A DNA stretch of 64,000 nt from Eunapius fragilis (GCA_963681505.1 OY811972.1:15791110-15855109); one strand, 5' to 3'; shown: positions 11,171-23,640, numbered from the stretch's first letter. Program-made: numbers and translations. Notes: generated by a model from the letters alone, not told the origin.

Positions 11171-11660
11171 CTACATGGTGTGGGATAAAACTATTGCACA
11201 CTGGTCTACAATAAACTAGAGTCAAGATAAACACATACGAAGTAGATATTGGGAAGGGGGATTGGGGGCTTGAGGGGTGAGGGTTCAAATTGTGATAATG
11301 TAGTCCTCACTGCAAGACGCCCCCCCTATCAGGGTCTGATATTTAGCTTTTCCAGTTCTTATTTCTGCATGCACAGATAACCATCCTAGCCTGCCTTATA
11401 GTCAGGCATGGGGCAGGTGAACGCAGTGCACTTAAGGTGATATTCCAGGTTAATTATGATTTTAAATGGCACACAGACAAACAGCTGAAATGAATATAAT
11501 GGTATCTTTGCAGGACTCACCAAGCTGCCCCCCACCACTCTCCCTCCCTGTTCTATCGCCACTGGGAAGCATAAACATTACCACAATTAAGTACCACACA
11601 CATGATAATCACACACAAATTACTTCTTATGTATCTTTGAAATCAACCATATAAACTCAC

Positions 11661-11942
11661 CATCTTCAAGTGTTCTGACAGTGATTGGAGTGCTGTACTC
11701 CCCATAATCCACTGTTATGGCCCTCACACGTACGGTGTACTCAGTGTGTGGTCTTAGACCAGTCAGCTGGGTACTGGTAGTATTTCCAGCAACATTATGA
11801 AGACATTCACTTTCCCCATGTGGAGTGTAGCCGACTTGATAGCCCCTTATGATACCATTTGTATCATGTGGTAGTTGCCAAGATATGGTTATGGATGTAG
11901 CTTTGTTATTATCAGCCTTCAGTCCAATTGGAGGAGAAGGAA
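11661..11942 (-). CDS. FN3 domain exon, array unit 8
   Basis: 94 codons, phase 1-1. The translation is identical to unit 5 at 9338. Confidence 0.9.
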
Positions 11943-12439
11943 CTACATGGTGTGGGATAAAACAATTGCACACTGGTCTACAATAAACTAGAATCAAGAT
12001 AAACACATAGGAAGTAGACATTGGGAAGGGGGATTGGGGGCTTGAGGGGTGGGGGTTCAAATTGTGATAATGTAGTCCTCACTGGAAGACGCCCCCCCCC
12101 CCCCCCCCCATCAGGGTCTGATATTCAGCTTTTCCAGTTCTTATTTCTGCATGCACAGATAACCATCCTAGCCTGCCTTATAGTCAGGCATGGGGCAGGT
12201 GAACGCAGTGTACTTAAGGTGATATTCCAGGTTAATTATGATTTTAAATGGCACACAGACAAACAGCTGAAATGAATATAATGGTATCTTTGCAGGACTC
12301 ACCAAGCTGCCCCCCATTCCCCCTCCCTTTTCTATCGCCACTGGGAAGCATAAACATTACCACAATTAAGTACCACACACATGATGATCACACACAAATT
12401 ACTTCTTATGTATCTTTGAAAGCAACCATATAAACTCAC

Positions 12440-12721
12440 CATCTTCAAGTGTTCTGGCAGTGATTGGAGTGCTGTACTCCCCATAATCCACTGTCGTGGC
12501 CCTCACACGTATGGTGTACTCAGTGTGTGGTCTTAGACCAGTCAGCTCGGTACTGGTAGTATTTCCAGCAATATCATGAAAGTATTCACTTTCACCATGT
12601 GGAGCGTAGCTGACTTGATAGCCCCTTATGATACCATTTGCATCATGCGGTGGTTGCCAAGATATGGTCATGGATGTAGCTTTGATATTATCAGCCTTCC
12701 GTCCAATTGGAGGAGAAGGAA
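12440..12721 (-). CDS. FN3 domain exon, array unit 9
   Basis: 94 codons, phase 1-1. The translation is identical to unit 6 at 10121. Confidence 0.9.
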
Positions 12722-13207
12722 CTACATGGTGTGGGATAAAACTATTGCACACTGGTCTACAATAAACTAGAGTCAAGATAAACACATACGAAGTAGATAT
12801 TGGGAAGGGGGATTGGGGGCTTGAGGGGTGAGGGTTCAAATTGTGATAATGTAGTCCTCACTGCAAGACGCCCCCCCTATCAGGGTCTGATATTTAGCTT
12901 TTCCAGTTCTTATTTCTGCATGCACAGATAACCATCCTAGCCTGCCTTATAGTCAGGCATGGGGCAGGTGAACGCAGTGCACTTAAGGTGATATTCCAGG
13001 TTAATTATGATTTTAAATGGCACACAGACAAACAGCTGAAATGAATATAATGGTATCTTTGCAGGACTCACCAAGCTGCCCCCACTCCCCCACCCTTTTC
13101 TATCGCCACTGGGAAGCATAAACTTTACCACAATTAAGTACCACACACATGATGATCACACACAAATTACTTCTTATGTATCTTTGAAAGCAACCATATA
13201 AACTCAC

Positions 13208-13480
13208 CATCTTCAAGTGTGCTGGCAGTGATTGGAGTGCTGTACTCCCCATAATCCACTGTCTTGGCCCTCACACGTATAGTGTACTCAGTGTGTGGTC
13301 TTAGACCAGTCAGCTCGGTACTGGTAGTATTTCCAGCAATATCATGAAGGCATTCACTTTTACCATGTGGAGTGTAGCTCACTTGATAGGCTTTGATAAA
13401 AGCTTTGGGATCATCGACCCGATCCCATGATATAGACATGTGTGTAGTTTTGATACCACTAGCTCGGAGTCCAATGGGAC
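13208..13480 (-). CDS. FN3 domain exon, mosaic of old and array types
   Basis: 91 codons, phase 1-1, acceptor CCATTCAG. The first half (GPIGLRASGIKTTHMSISWD, then DDPKAFIKAYQ) is unlike any array unit, while the second half is array type. It is the first FN3 after the second Roc-COR module and looks like the product of unequal crossing-over between an ancestral exon and an array exon. Confidence 0.88.
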
Positions 13481-13730
13481 CTGAATGGAGTGTATGGAAA
13501 GTACTATGTATAAGATTTAAGGGCCACAATTAGTTTTTTTTTGGTGGCAGGAATGATATAAAACATTACACCTTTTTTTGCATCAGTTGTAGCTGTGATA
13601 ACCTAAATCTAATTTAATACGCTAGCAATAGCTTACTTAATGTTCACATATAAGAATGAAGCAAGTTCAAGCCAATAACACTTCATTGTATTCGTTGAGA
13701 TGCGATCTTATAATAAAATGTGGCACATAC

Positions 13731-15224
13731 CTTGTTTTTTCCATACATAATATTCATTTTTTATTTTTCCAGTAATTTTGTTTTCCTTTTCACACTGATA
13801 GCAGTTTTGAGGTGGTGGATGCCATTTAGCCACATGATCATGCTCATCTTGATGGTCAGGACATTCAATAGCATCATAATACTTCATATCACCAAAATTG
13901 AGACGTTTGACTATTGCAGCAATAGAATCATAAACCATGTCCTTGATAATGTATGGGAAAGTATTGCATGTCTGGATATATATTCTGAAGTGCGAGAACA
14001 TGTCCACTAGGGTGACTGTACTTTGCACATCATAGACAAAGGCAACACAGTTACGATAACAGCAGCTAGGTGTTTTGCTACTCATGCTTAGTTTCCAGCT
14101 TTCAGACTGAAGTAGATGGGCCACAAGTGAACAGAACAATCCACCTGGTGCACAACCTCCACCAAAGCCAATACACAATGGAGGAATGTCATTATTACTG
14201 TCATGACTTCTTGCCTTTGCAGTAGGATTTTCAGTACAGGGTAATAGTACCGGCATCAAGAAATATTTGGTATCACTTTCAAATATTTGGGATATTATGT
14301 TTAGCTTAGTAAAGAGTTTCAAAAGCAATTCTGTGTTTAATATGTAATCTGCATCATTGTATTGAGGTAAGATCCGTTTCAGAATCTTATCAGAGATATA
14401 AGCATGTGTTTTGAAAATTTTTAAAGCTCCAGATACACAGCTCATGCCATTCACTAGCTTGTAATGTTGCTGCACAATCTGTGTTACCTCATTCAGAAGA
14501 CTTTGTGGATCACAAAACACTCTATCTTCAAGTATATCTTTGTAGTAAAGAAATATGTTGTTTTCCACCAGGTGTTTCAATGCTTCCTCAAAGCGATCAT
14601 CCCTCCCCTTGAAATATGGAAACCTACTAGCCTCTTCTTTGCACCTGGCAAGACGCAGGATACCTTTGGGCTTTGAACCTTGACTTGCATTCTTTAGTGC
14701 CAGTTCAAGTCCAAACCAAGCAATTGGGGTGGGTTGATATTTAAGTTTATTAGCTGCTTGCATTATTTCATTCCTAATATCACCCAGTGTTTTCATTATA
14801 TTGATATTACATGAAAGACAGTTTAAACGGAAAATTGGTTGACCATTACAAAATTCAAAAACACTTAAGTGGAAATGATTTAAAATTTTCTTTAGTGCTT
14901 CAATATCTAATAATTGTGGTTCAACATCCTCGTGTGTTCCAATCACAAGGATTGTTGGACACGTACCTTGACGAACTTTAAAAACTTTCAGAGAATGTTC
15001 TAGGATCTCTTTATGCGTTAAATATGATACATATTTTTCTCCAAGGGAACCTTCAGAACCATAATATTCTATTATTGGCTTTTGGTCCAGCCCTTCAGAT
15101 AACTTGAACACAAATATGACAACAGATGTATTTTGTATGAATAGTGGAAGTAGATCATGGAACTCAGGCTGCCCACCGCTGTCTATGAAATGGATCCAGG
15201 TACCAGTTTCTATCCTTGTCCCAC
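13731..15224 (-). CDS. Second Roc-COR module, exon b (G3, G4, COR)
   Basis: One 498-codon exon, phase 1-1. It opens in the Roc GTPase with G3 FIDSGGQPEFHDLLPLF (about residues 10-25) and G4 LVIGTHED (about residue 90), matching the THxD form of Roc domains such as LRRK. The rest fits a COR-type dimerisation region, including GGGCAPGGLFCSL, and ends in a Cys/His-rich stretch (CPDHQDEHDH, CYQCEKE). The P-loop lies in a separate exon 3 kb upstream (18183-18968), and the phases join it to NAP-GGTRIETG. The 3' donor GTATGTGCC leads in phase to the FN3 exon at 13208. Roc-COR proteins are GTP-regulated signalling switches. Exact placement within the ROCO family is an inference from motifs. Confidence 0.85.
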
Positions 15225-15739
15225 CTTTATATGGAATCAAATTCATTAACATGACAAAATAAAAAAACAATGTAATTAAAAAGTTGCATCACATTATTTG
15301 ATACAATAATGTGCTATTAAGAATAAAAACATCTAGAGTACTGTACAGTATGCATGGTATTGCATTTTAAGGCCAAAATGGGACATAATCTGGCAATCCA
15401 ATTGTTCCCTTTCAGACCTGCATTAATTTCACCTTCAACACAGGATTGAATCCTGTTGGGGCCATGACTCTCAACCACCCCAGCCAAACTAACACCTAGG
15501 GCTTGTTGGCCAACCAATTTTGTATGCACGGTATTGCGTTTTTACCTGCATTTGATTGTTTTGCTGTTCTAGGAAAGGGGTCTAATTATAAATTCACTAG
15601 TGTGGGAGGGACGGGAGGGGGCTTGCCCTTCCATGACTGGTAGGGGTTCAAGTAGCTTTTTAAAAACTAAACTTTTATTTGGCCAAGGATGACTTGCATA
15701 AAGACCCATTACACACCTCTACATGACATGGGTAGTGAT

Positions 15740-16130
15740 GTAATTCATGGGAGTGAGCCTGGGTACGGCACAATTGCTTCATTTTCACAAATAATTCATT
15801 CCTTAGACAGTTGGGACCCTTGGACTAAAATTTTGAATAAATCAGATAGAATCTGCGGTTCCATATATGATTCGTGTCAGATAATAAAAAACGTGACTCA
15901 AGTCTGGAGGGACGGTTGTGAATCGGATCATTTCCCTCTTTGTCGCTATCAAAAGATAACACAAATACAAACAGTTTTGCATTGATTCTGTGTCATAACA
16001 GTGCATGCTTTTAGAGGACAAAAATGCTTATGCCCACATCTTGTACCTGGTCCAACTGTTATTCTCTGCCATTTTTACTCCTCCTTCCGCCACAAAGAAC
16101 TCATGCTCATATCGCTTCAGCATTTTCTTT
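15740..16130. repeat. Dispersed repeat C, diverged copy
   Basis: Aligns by eye with 16790-17130 (shared TTTTAGAGRACAAAAATRCT and the stretch around CTGTGTCATAA) and more weakly with 23243-23640. It is followed by a decayed family II foldback at 16424. Confidence 0.5.
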
Positions 16131-16423
16131 AGGGGTCAGGAACTAGTATAACCCATTAGGCGAAATACAGTACCTAATTCGGTATACAGGGCTTGATAAA
16201 CAAAAATCTCGTACATCTAAAATGCTATCATATGGTAAGCCACACGCACAAGACCCCTTTGGTTGTTTGTAATCTCTTTAAAGAAATCAACAAGGCAAGC
16301 ATGATATAAGGCAGCAGCTACAAGACCGATCGAGAAAAAGGTCTATGAGCACGACAGCTACAAGGCCGATCCAGAAAAGATGGTCTCTTATCTCATGAAG
16401 GAATTAAAAACAGATGAATCAAG

Positions 16424-16680
16424 AAATACATTCTCTATGAGAACGTTGGTGGCATATAGGATTGAAAGGCAATAGTGGTGTAAAAGGAAGGAAAAAAGTC
16501 TTAGGGTATAACAAGAAGGGGATATAAAATATATATTTCGCAAATTTGTAGGACATTTTGTTTGTGTGCGAAATATAGGACTATTAAGTTTCCCTTCTTA
16601 TTAGACCCTTTTTCCTTCCTATTTTTTACACCATTATTTCCTTCCAATCCTATATGCCACCGTGAATGTTTTTCCTGTAT
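16424..16680. mobile_element. Foldback element, family II, decayed copy
   Basis: Arms match the family (TGGTGTAAAA and TTTTACACCA, with GGGATAT and CCTATATGCCACC regions) but carry many mismatches, so this is an old copy. Confidence 0.65.
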
Positions 16681-16789
16681 AGAAGTGGTGCAACTTGATA
16701 CATATGATAAATAGGACGTTAATGGTGCAAACCATTCAGAAGGGATAGTGATTTTAACGTGAAGTACTTTTATCACTTCTTATCGGAAC

Positions 16790-17130
16790 CTACGAGAGTA
16801 GGTTCCATATAGGAATCCTGTAGTATCATGGATGTCATTAAAAACGTCACTCGCGTCTAGCATGACAGCCAAGAGTCGGCACTTTGCTCTTAGTGGCAAT
16901 CGAGCAATATCAAAAAGGAGAACAGTCCTGCGTTGTATCTGTGTCATAAGACTGTGTACTTTTAGAGAACAAAAATACTCGTCCCCATCGTCCGTACCCA
17001 GTCCCACCTAAAATTTCTCCTCCATCGTCGTCGTCTTCTTTTTCTTCCTTCGGGACAGCATAACTCACGACAGGAACGTTTGTAAAGCACATCATGTGTA
17101 CCAATCATTTCAGGATGCGTCTGCATGTTA
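16790..17130. repeat. Dispersed repeat C, diverged copy
   Basis: Same orientation as 15740-16130. It contains the diagnostic stretch CTCACGACAGGAACG that matches CTCGGGACAGGAACA in the copy at 23243-23640. Confidence 0.55.
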
Positions 17131-17828
17131 TCTTCAGGTGTCTGTTAGACGCCTAACTTATCAGGCAATTAGCTGAAGCTAGTAGTACCTTATTTGGTGT
17201 TGATTTAACAAATTGCACATTACATCAGCTATCACAATGTTCATGACGCACCAGTATAAAATTACCACCGTTATCAAATTCGATGGTTTTACCATGCAAT
17301 CTCAAGAACAATTCTGATTCCACTCGAGCATCTAAAAGTGGAAAGGTGCTGCCAGATCTGCCAAACATGTGTATGTCAAGCGCGGTACCGAAAGGAACAA
17401 CAAAACGACCACCCAAAGGTACGTTACGGCATTGATAAATGTTGGATTGATAAATTATGAGCATGCATGGGTACATGTATAGTTTCAGCGGTAGATACTG
17501 TGTCACCGTTTTATTGTAATATGCGCCGTTTGAAATGTGCGTATAAGGCCAAAGTTGCTTACGTCAATTTGGTCATGTGTTGTGATGCATGGTTTACCTG
17601 ATTATAGCAGAGTACATTTATCCAATGTATTATATGGCTTCGCTTTTAACCTTCATCAATCCTTTGGTCCACAATGGAGATAGTCTGGGGACTAGTGTAA
17701 TATTTGGTACACACCTTGCAGATTCTAAAATAAACCTGTCATGATTGCGCAAGTTGACGTTTATGCAACCTGATTCTACGCGTTCCAAGAACTAAATACA
17801 ATACCAAATCCACCAGAAAAATCTAGGA

Positions 17829-18115
17829 AACAAGTAATAAAAACATTCTTTATACGAGAAGGTTGGTGGTATATAGGAATCAAAGGTGATGGTGGTGTAA
17901 AAAGCAAGGGAACAAGGCTTCTGATTGAAAAGGAAGAATGAAATAGATCTATTTTAGCACACACATTTAAATACGACAACATGCTGCTAATATAGGTCTA
18001 TTTCATTTTTCCTTGTCAATCAGAAGCCTTGTTCCCTTGCTTTTTACACCACCATCACCTTTGATTCCTATATATCACCAACCTTCTCGTGTAGAGAATG
18101 TTTTTATTACTTGTT
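17829..18115. mobile_element. Foldback element, family II, copy 3
   Basis: About 287 bases with arms AACAAGTAATAAAAACATTC and the complement. The inner arm sequence (GGTGATGGTGGTGTAAAAAG) differs from the other copies but stays complementary to the opposite arm. Confidence 0.88.
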
Positions 18116-18182
18116 TATATAGGCAAGGTATCATTTTGTCATGCCTGGCCCAATTACATTAAGATATGATTTGTTGAAATAC

Positions 18183-18968
18183 CTGGAGCGTTTGTAATGG
18201 CATCAATGAATCTTTGGTGAATAGGGTTGGAAGTATTAGCTTGATCAAAGGTGCGTGGTGAACTTGGATTCTCCTTGCTATCTTCCGGTATATTTGTTTG
18301 CATTAAAGAAGGTTTTGAATTCTCGATATCTTTAAATTCAGAATTTAGTACCGGTTCATTGGTTTTGGGTAATTGAATGTCAACATAATCATGCATGACT
18401 CCCCTCTGTGATGATAATATTTCAGATTCTTTCAACATGCTAGTTCCACCATATAGATCCTTGGAAAGATGAAGCTTGCTTTCTGTTGTGTTAGTTTTGT
18501 CTGGTGTAGAACCTGAAACCGGTATGTTGTCTTTTAATCTCAGTGAAGATTGATAATCTTCATTCAAATGATCTGCTGTTCCTACATCTTCATATTCCAA
18601 TCTCTGCTTTGCAAGTGAAGGTTGATTGTCTGCAGCTGCTGAGTTTAATTTACTGCTTGGTTTGTTTTGTTTGATTAATGCAGATGAAATATAATCTGCT
18701 TTCAAATGATCAGCTATTCTCATCATAAATTCTTCATCATCGTTCATAACAGTCCAATCACAATCACTACCCATAGCCCATGAGATGGAGACTGCACGAA
18801 TAGGATTTTCCATTACACCAGTACTCTCACGTTTCTTGGGAGGTTCCTTGTTAATGAGGAGGTGTTTAATAGCAGTCTTTCCAACTCCTGCTGGTCCAAT
18901 TATGAGACATTTTATAACATTACGCTCAACAGATCCACCTTCCATAGCATCCTCATATATTTTCTTTG
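18183..18968 (-). CDS. Second Roc-COR module, exon a (P-loop)
   Basis: A 262-codon exon, phase 1-1, acceptor ATTCTAG. Near its start it carries the P-loop CLIIGPAGVGKTAIKHLL, which binds GTP phosphates. A polar, Ser/Asn-rich stretch follows, unusually long before G3, which is on the next exon. It ends NAPG and its donor GTATTTC joins in phase to GGTRIETG at 15224. The upstream neighbour is the FN3 exon at 19311, whose phase fits. Confidence 0.83.
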
Positions 18969-19310
18969 CTAGAATGTAAGTGTAAATAACAAATACATGG
19001 AATTACTGCATAACGATTCAAGAGAAATAATATGCATGGTGCATAATTATATAATCATTTTGTGTTTCAGAATCATTAATGATCAGACCTGTACACAAAT
19101 GCAAATCCCAATATAGGCCTTAGAAAGAATTCACATGGAGACAGTTTTTGATACTAGTTGTAGATATCAACAATGCCCTCAGTAGGGTTAGCAACAACTA
19201 TGGGATTTTTTTTTAGGAAGATGTACCCACCCAAAATCAGCCTATATTATTATAGATTACCATGAAGCAGATTAATGAGATATATACATTCCAAAAAATA
19301 TTCCACTCAC

Positions 19311-19592
19311 AGTCTTCAAGAGTGAAGGCAGTGATTGGAGTGCTGTACTCCCCATAATCCACTGCCTTGGCCCTCACACGTATGGTGTACTCAGTGTGTG
19401 GTCTTAGATCAGTAAGCTCAGTACAGGAAGTACTTTCAGCAACTTCATGAAAAAATTCACTTTCACCATGTGGCATGTAACTGACTTGATAGCCACTGAT
19501 GATACCTTCTACACCATGTGGTGGCTGCCAAGTTATCACCACAGATGTAGCTTTCATACTGTCCACCTTCAGTCCAATTGGAGGAGAAATAA
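19311..19592 (-). CDS. FN3 domain exon between the two Roc-COR modules (downstream one)
   Basis: 94 codons, phase 1-1, with signatures VVITWQPPHG, GYQVSYMPHG and LRPHTEYTIRVRA. It is more diverged than the array units (FFHEVAESTSC), so it is an older copy. The donor uses GTGAGTGG after LED. Confidence 0.88.
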
Positions 19593-20607
19593 CTGGTGAG
19601 GGATACAAAGTGTATTGTAAGCACAATGCCTACATATAATTCTTCTTATGGGTTGACAATCTTTGACTTCTGCAGGATGCTTGATTTTCGAGAGCTTATT
19701 GTCAGAGTTAACTTCCAGCTCGTATCACTAATCATTCATAATAATAATTTGTCTATGTTGGATCCACCAATTGCACTAGTAACACATTGCCTGACCACAT
19801 CACAGGACATCAATGTCCATTTGAATACATATAAAGGAACCTTTTAAAAAATTTAAAATAACATTCCCACTCCATATCCTGATACTGTTTAATGGTCTAA
19901 TGCATTCTCCTAAGAAACAATTATCCCTGAAACCCTCAATGCCTAGATGTTTTGATTTTGCCTGGCCTCATGTTCTGTGTCACCAATAAGGATTCACTTG
20001 TGTAAAGTCTATGCCTGGAACCCAACCGACATGCTTGGCTACACAGAAGAGTAATATGCATACCAATTTTTGATTGTTTGGAATATGATCTGTTGAACTG
20101 GGATACCTCTTCGAAGGATAGCAGCCATTATGGTTGCCTCCCTAAAATGTTCTTCAGAGAAGTCCTTGTAAGGTGTTAATGAACAGGAAACCCACAATGT
20201 TTACAAAAGCAATGCAGCTATTATATAGGTGAATTGCATTTGTAAACCTTGTGGGTTTTCTGATCACTACAAGAACTATGTAAACCACTTGACTGAACAA
20301 CATTTTAGGGGGGCAACCAAAATGGCTGCCAGCCTTCAAAGAGGTATTCCAGTCCAACGAATCATTTCCCCGGACAATTACAATTAAAAAAAAAGCATAA
20401 GGTAATTAGAGCTGTCCTTCAAAAAAGTTTGGTGTGATTTGGACTATGTTATTTTTTGCTACCTTACAATCTCATTAAAATTCATGATATACTTTAACCC
20501 CATAAGCACACTTCAATAAATATGACATCCAATGGGTACATCCATCAATACCCATTGTTTGGTACAAAAAAGACAGACCCATGCTTAACCACATATACAA
20601 GTAATGC
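19593..20607. other. Intron sequence with a foldback repeat
   Basis: No exon recognised. It contains a family III foldback element at about 20093-20360. The rest is AT-rich unique sequence. Confidence 0.5.
20093..20360. mobile_element. Foldback element, family III, copy 1
   Basis: Outer arms TTGAACTGGGATACCTCTTC and AAGAGGTATTCCAGTCCAA are near complements. Inner arms AAACCCACAATGTTTACAAA and its complement surround a short centre. A second copy lies at 39961-40370. Confidence 0.75.
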
Positions 20608-21480
20608 GGGTCATTCCATGGCCTGTCAATCTCAAATTGGACAGCATCCGTCAGATTTGTGTGTAATTGATCGTATTTGTTTGACCTAATATTGACACAA
20701 AATTTTTTTAATTATGCGAATGGTTTACGATATAACACCTCATGAATAGTTAATTGTTCTGTACTTTGAAGAGTCATAATTCCATACTCACAGAGCGTGT
20801 ATGGCTATTTTTGGCATCACAGTGATGCTCTCTTAGTGTACAACTAAACAATAATATGTTTTTTATGGAAGAGGCGAAAAGGTTAAAGAATAAATGTTTA
20901 TACAGCACAGCACAGTTTTCAATACTTAAGTCACTTGCAGGGTGATACTTTGCGTAAATGGAAGCTGTTCATTGTCCTTACATTTTTCGAAAAAATTTTT
21001 TTAGTATCGGCTAGTTCTGGGAACCACAGAAGGTTAAATGGAAAGATGCCATTTTTAATTTCTTCATGGTTGATTAATTAAAAGTAAGTGTTGTTTAGAT
21101 ACGTCTCAAGGGTACTACATAAAACTGTCCTCAGCTATAACAACAATTATACATGGTGTTGGTAATTAAAAAATGATTGTTAGTAAATCAAAATTGCGCA
21201 TTTATTGGAATGTACTAAGTATACTAAGCGTGTTCGTCATAAGTGGTTAATGCTCAACGTTTCTTTTCGTTAGAAGTAAATAAACAACACGCAATTGATG
21301 AATCTCTGGCGGCTGATCCAGCAGCTGATGAACCTCCAGTACCGGCGTCATACCAAATCCAGCAGCTGATGAACCGACCGTACCTGATACAGCAGCTGAT
21401 CGTGAAGCATCCATTCCCTTGGCCCCAGTTATGCCAGCAGCATGAGCGCCCCCTGCCATTCTTCCACATACTGCGCGTCG
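20608..21480 (+). mobile_element. TIR DNA transposon T, left part (copy 1)
   Basis: Begins GGGTCATTCCATGGCCTGTC and matches 22185-23065 along its length, including a coding-like stretch near 21243 (VNAQRFFSLEVNKQHAIDES). No right end was found here; it abuts LINE sequence from about 21590. No transposase motif was recognised. Confidence 0.6.
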
Positions 21481-23242
21481 TGGAACAATTGAATTTTCAG
21501 ATGTTCCTTCCTTTCGAAACTTATGCCCCCCTCGCTACTTCTCTCCACGCCCCTTTTGCTACTCATCGTCAGGCCCTCTTCGCTACTTCCCACCACCATT
21601 TTGTTCTTACCCGAATAAGAACAAAATGGGGGTGGAAAGTAGTGAGGAGAGCTGTGAGAAAATTATTCAGTGCCCAAGAACTCTCTATGTTCCCTGCTGA
21701 AATTCCTTGCTCAGCCTGTCCTCACTTTGAATTGTTAGGTTTCCCCATTGAGAGAGCTGAGTATTGTGCTCAATACATCGAGTCCAAAAGAAAAGATGCA
21801 TTACATCTATTGTCACTTCTACCCCAGCTGTGCAACCCACAAGTTGCTGTCACTATCCCGAGGCCATGTGCTAGTTTCTGTAAGCTGGCCCACTTAGCAC
21901 GTCAACACCTCCTTCACCAATGTCAGAGTCAGTGTTTAGCACAATGATCTTCTTCACTGCTTGAATTATGTGCAGCAATTGAGCTAACACTTCCAGCAGC
22001 CAAACAGGCCACACTTAGCCTAATCCATGGCGGCCTTGGTCTGCGTTCACTTCATCGCCACGCTCCTGCTGCATACATTCCATCTCTAACCATGTCAGTT
22101 TCTTCAGACATTTGTTTGGTGACTTCAAAGGAACTCCTTATTGCTGCAGTGAATGCTTACAATGCCAAGGTCAGTAAGCCGGATGGGTCATACCATGTCC
22201 CGTCAGCCTCAAATAGGACAGCACCCCTCAGATTTGTGTGTAATTGATCATATTTGTTTGACCTAATATGGATGTTACTTTAACACAATAAAAAATTTAA
22301 TAACGCAAATGGTTTACGATATAACACTACCATGAATAATTAATTCTTTTCTACTTTGAAGAGTCATAACTCCAAGCTCACAAAACGTGTATGGCTATTT
22401 TTGGCATCACATTGATGCTCTCTTAGTGTACAACCTAACTATAATATGTTTTGTGGAAGAGGTGAAAGGGTTATAAATAAATGTTTATACAGCACGGTTT
22501 TCAATATTTAGGTCACTTGCAGGGTGATACTCCAATTTTTCTGGCGTAAACAGAAGCTATTCAATTGTTTTACTTTTTTACAAACTAAATGTCTGAGTAT
22601 CAGCTAGTTCTGGGAACCACAGAAGGTTAAATGGAAAGACGCCATTTTTAATTTCTTCATGGTTGATTTTAGCACTGATTAGAAGTAAGTGTTTAGATAC
22701 GTCTCAAGGGCATTACTTAATACTGCCCTCAGGCTATCACAACAATTACAAATGGTGTTGGTAATTAAAAAATGATTTTTAGTAAATCAAAATTGCCCAT
22801 TTACACACCTGTATGTACTAAGTATGGGATCGTGGATTAGGTAAGCGTGCTTGTCATATGTGGTTAATGCTCAATGTTTCTGTTCACTGGAAGTAAAAAG
22901 CAACAACACGCAATCGATGAATCTCTGGCGGCCTCAGCTGCTCCGCAGGCACCGGTTCAAGAAGCTGACGTACCTGATCCAGCAGCTGATGAACCACCCA
23001 TTCCCTTGGCCCCAGTTATGCCGGCAGCATGAGCCGCTGACGAGCGTTCTTGTTCTTATTCCCCCCCCCCCACATGCCCTCCACATGAATTACTTTCACA
23101 TGTCCCATTATCCCCTTCCACATTCACCCCCACCCCATACATGTGTGTACGGGGTGGACACGTTCTGTGAGTAGGGAGTTATGACTCTTCAAAGTAGAAA
23201 ACTTAATTATTCATGACGGTGTTATATCGTAAACCATTCGCA

Positions 23243-23640
23243 TTATCGGAAGTCTCGCTAGAGACGTCCATATAGGTTTTGACTCCGACTATGAATTAAA
23301 GTAAAATCCCTCGACCCTACCGTAGCTTCGCTTCCGACGATCGGATCGTCTAACTTGTTGCGGCAATCGATCTAGAAGTCAAAACTGAGTAGTTTCGTTT
23401 TTGTTTCACGTCGTAGAACCGCGTGGTTGTCGAGAACGAAAAATACTGCTGTCCTCGTTCCCCTTCCAAAAATAATGGGTGGGTCGTCTTCTTCTTCTTG
23501 AGAACTCATAACTCGGGACAGGAACACTTTTAAGCCATGAAAGTTGCACCAATAGCTTTAGAATTTGCTGGAGGACTCACCTTAGTCGATATTAGGCTTT
23601 GATACACAAAAGCCTAAAAGCCTATATACGGTCTTATCAA
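23243..23640. repeat. Dispersed repeat C, inverted copy inside transposon T
   Basis: Reverse complement of 4564-4931 (shared GGTTGTCGAGAACG, ATCGATCTAGAAGTCAAAA and ACTCGGGACAGGAAC stretches). Confidence 0.7.

Larger units (their letters stand above)
6259..13480 (-). repeat. FN3 exon tandem array, period about 770 bp
   Basis: Nine near-identical cassettes, each with one 282-base FN3 exon and about 490 bases of intron, follow an older FN3 exon at 13208-13480. Exon starts are spaced 767-783 bases apart. The introns are almost as alike as the exons, so amplification is recent or homogenised. A higher-order repeat of about 2.32 kb is visible: the exons at 9338, 10121 and 10889 match those at 11661, 12440 and the end of 13208. 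Length differences come mainly from a poly-C tract (up to about 20 C) in each intron. Confidence 0.95.
15225..18182. other. Intron splitting the second Roc domain, filled with repeats
   Basis: About 3 kb between the P-loop exon and the G3 exon. It holds two diverged copies of repeat C (about 15740-16130 and 16790-17130) and two family II foldback elements (16424-16680 and 17829-18115). No additional coding exon was recognised. Confidence 0.7.

Noticed and set aside
6988-12839. Each FN3 cassette holds a 146-codon open frame that runs through the intron on both sides, with a hydrophobic start resembling a signal peptide
   Set aside because: The frame is conserved because the cassettes are recent copies; canonical splice sites at the exon borders fit the phase 1 pattern of all older FN3 exons, which lack this extension.
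13720-14010. Plus-strand hydrophobic open frame
   Set aside because: Antisense of the COR region exon, with no splice or start context.
21588-21634. Hairpin (ACCATTTTGTTCTTA and its complement) as a structured RNA or terminator
   Set aside because: It is at the border between transposon T and the LINE and is more simply an insertion scar.
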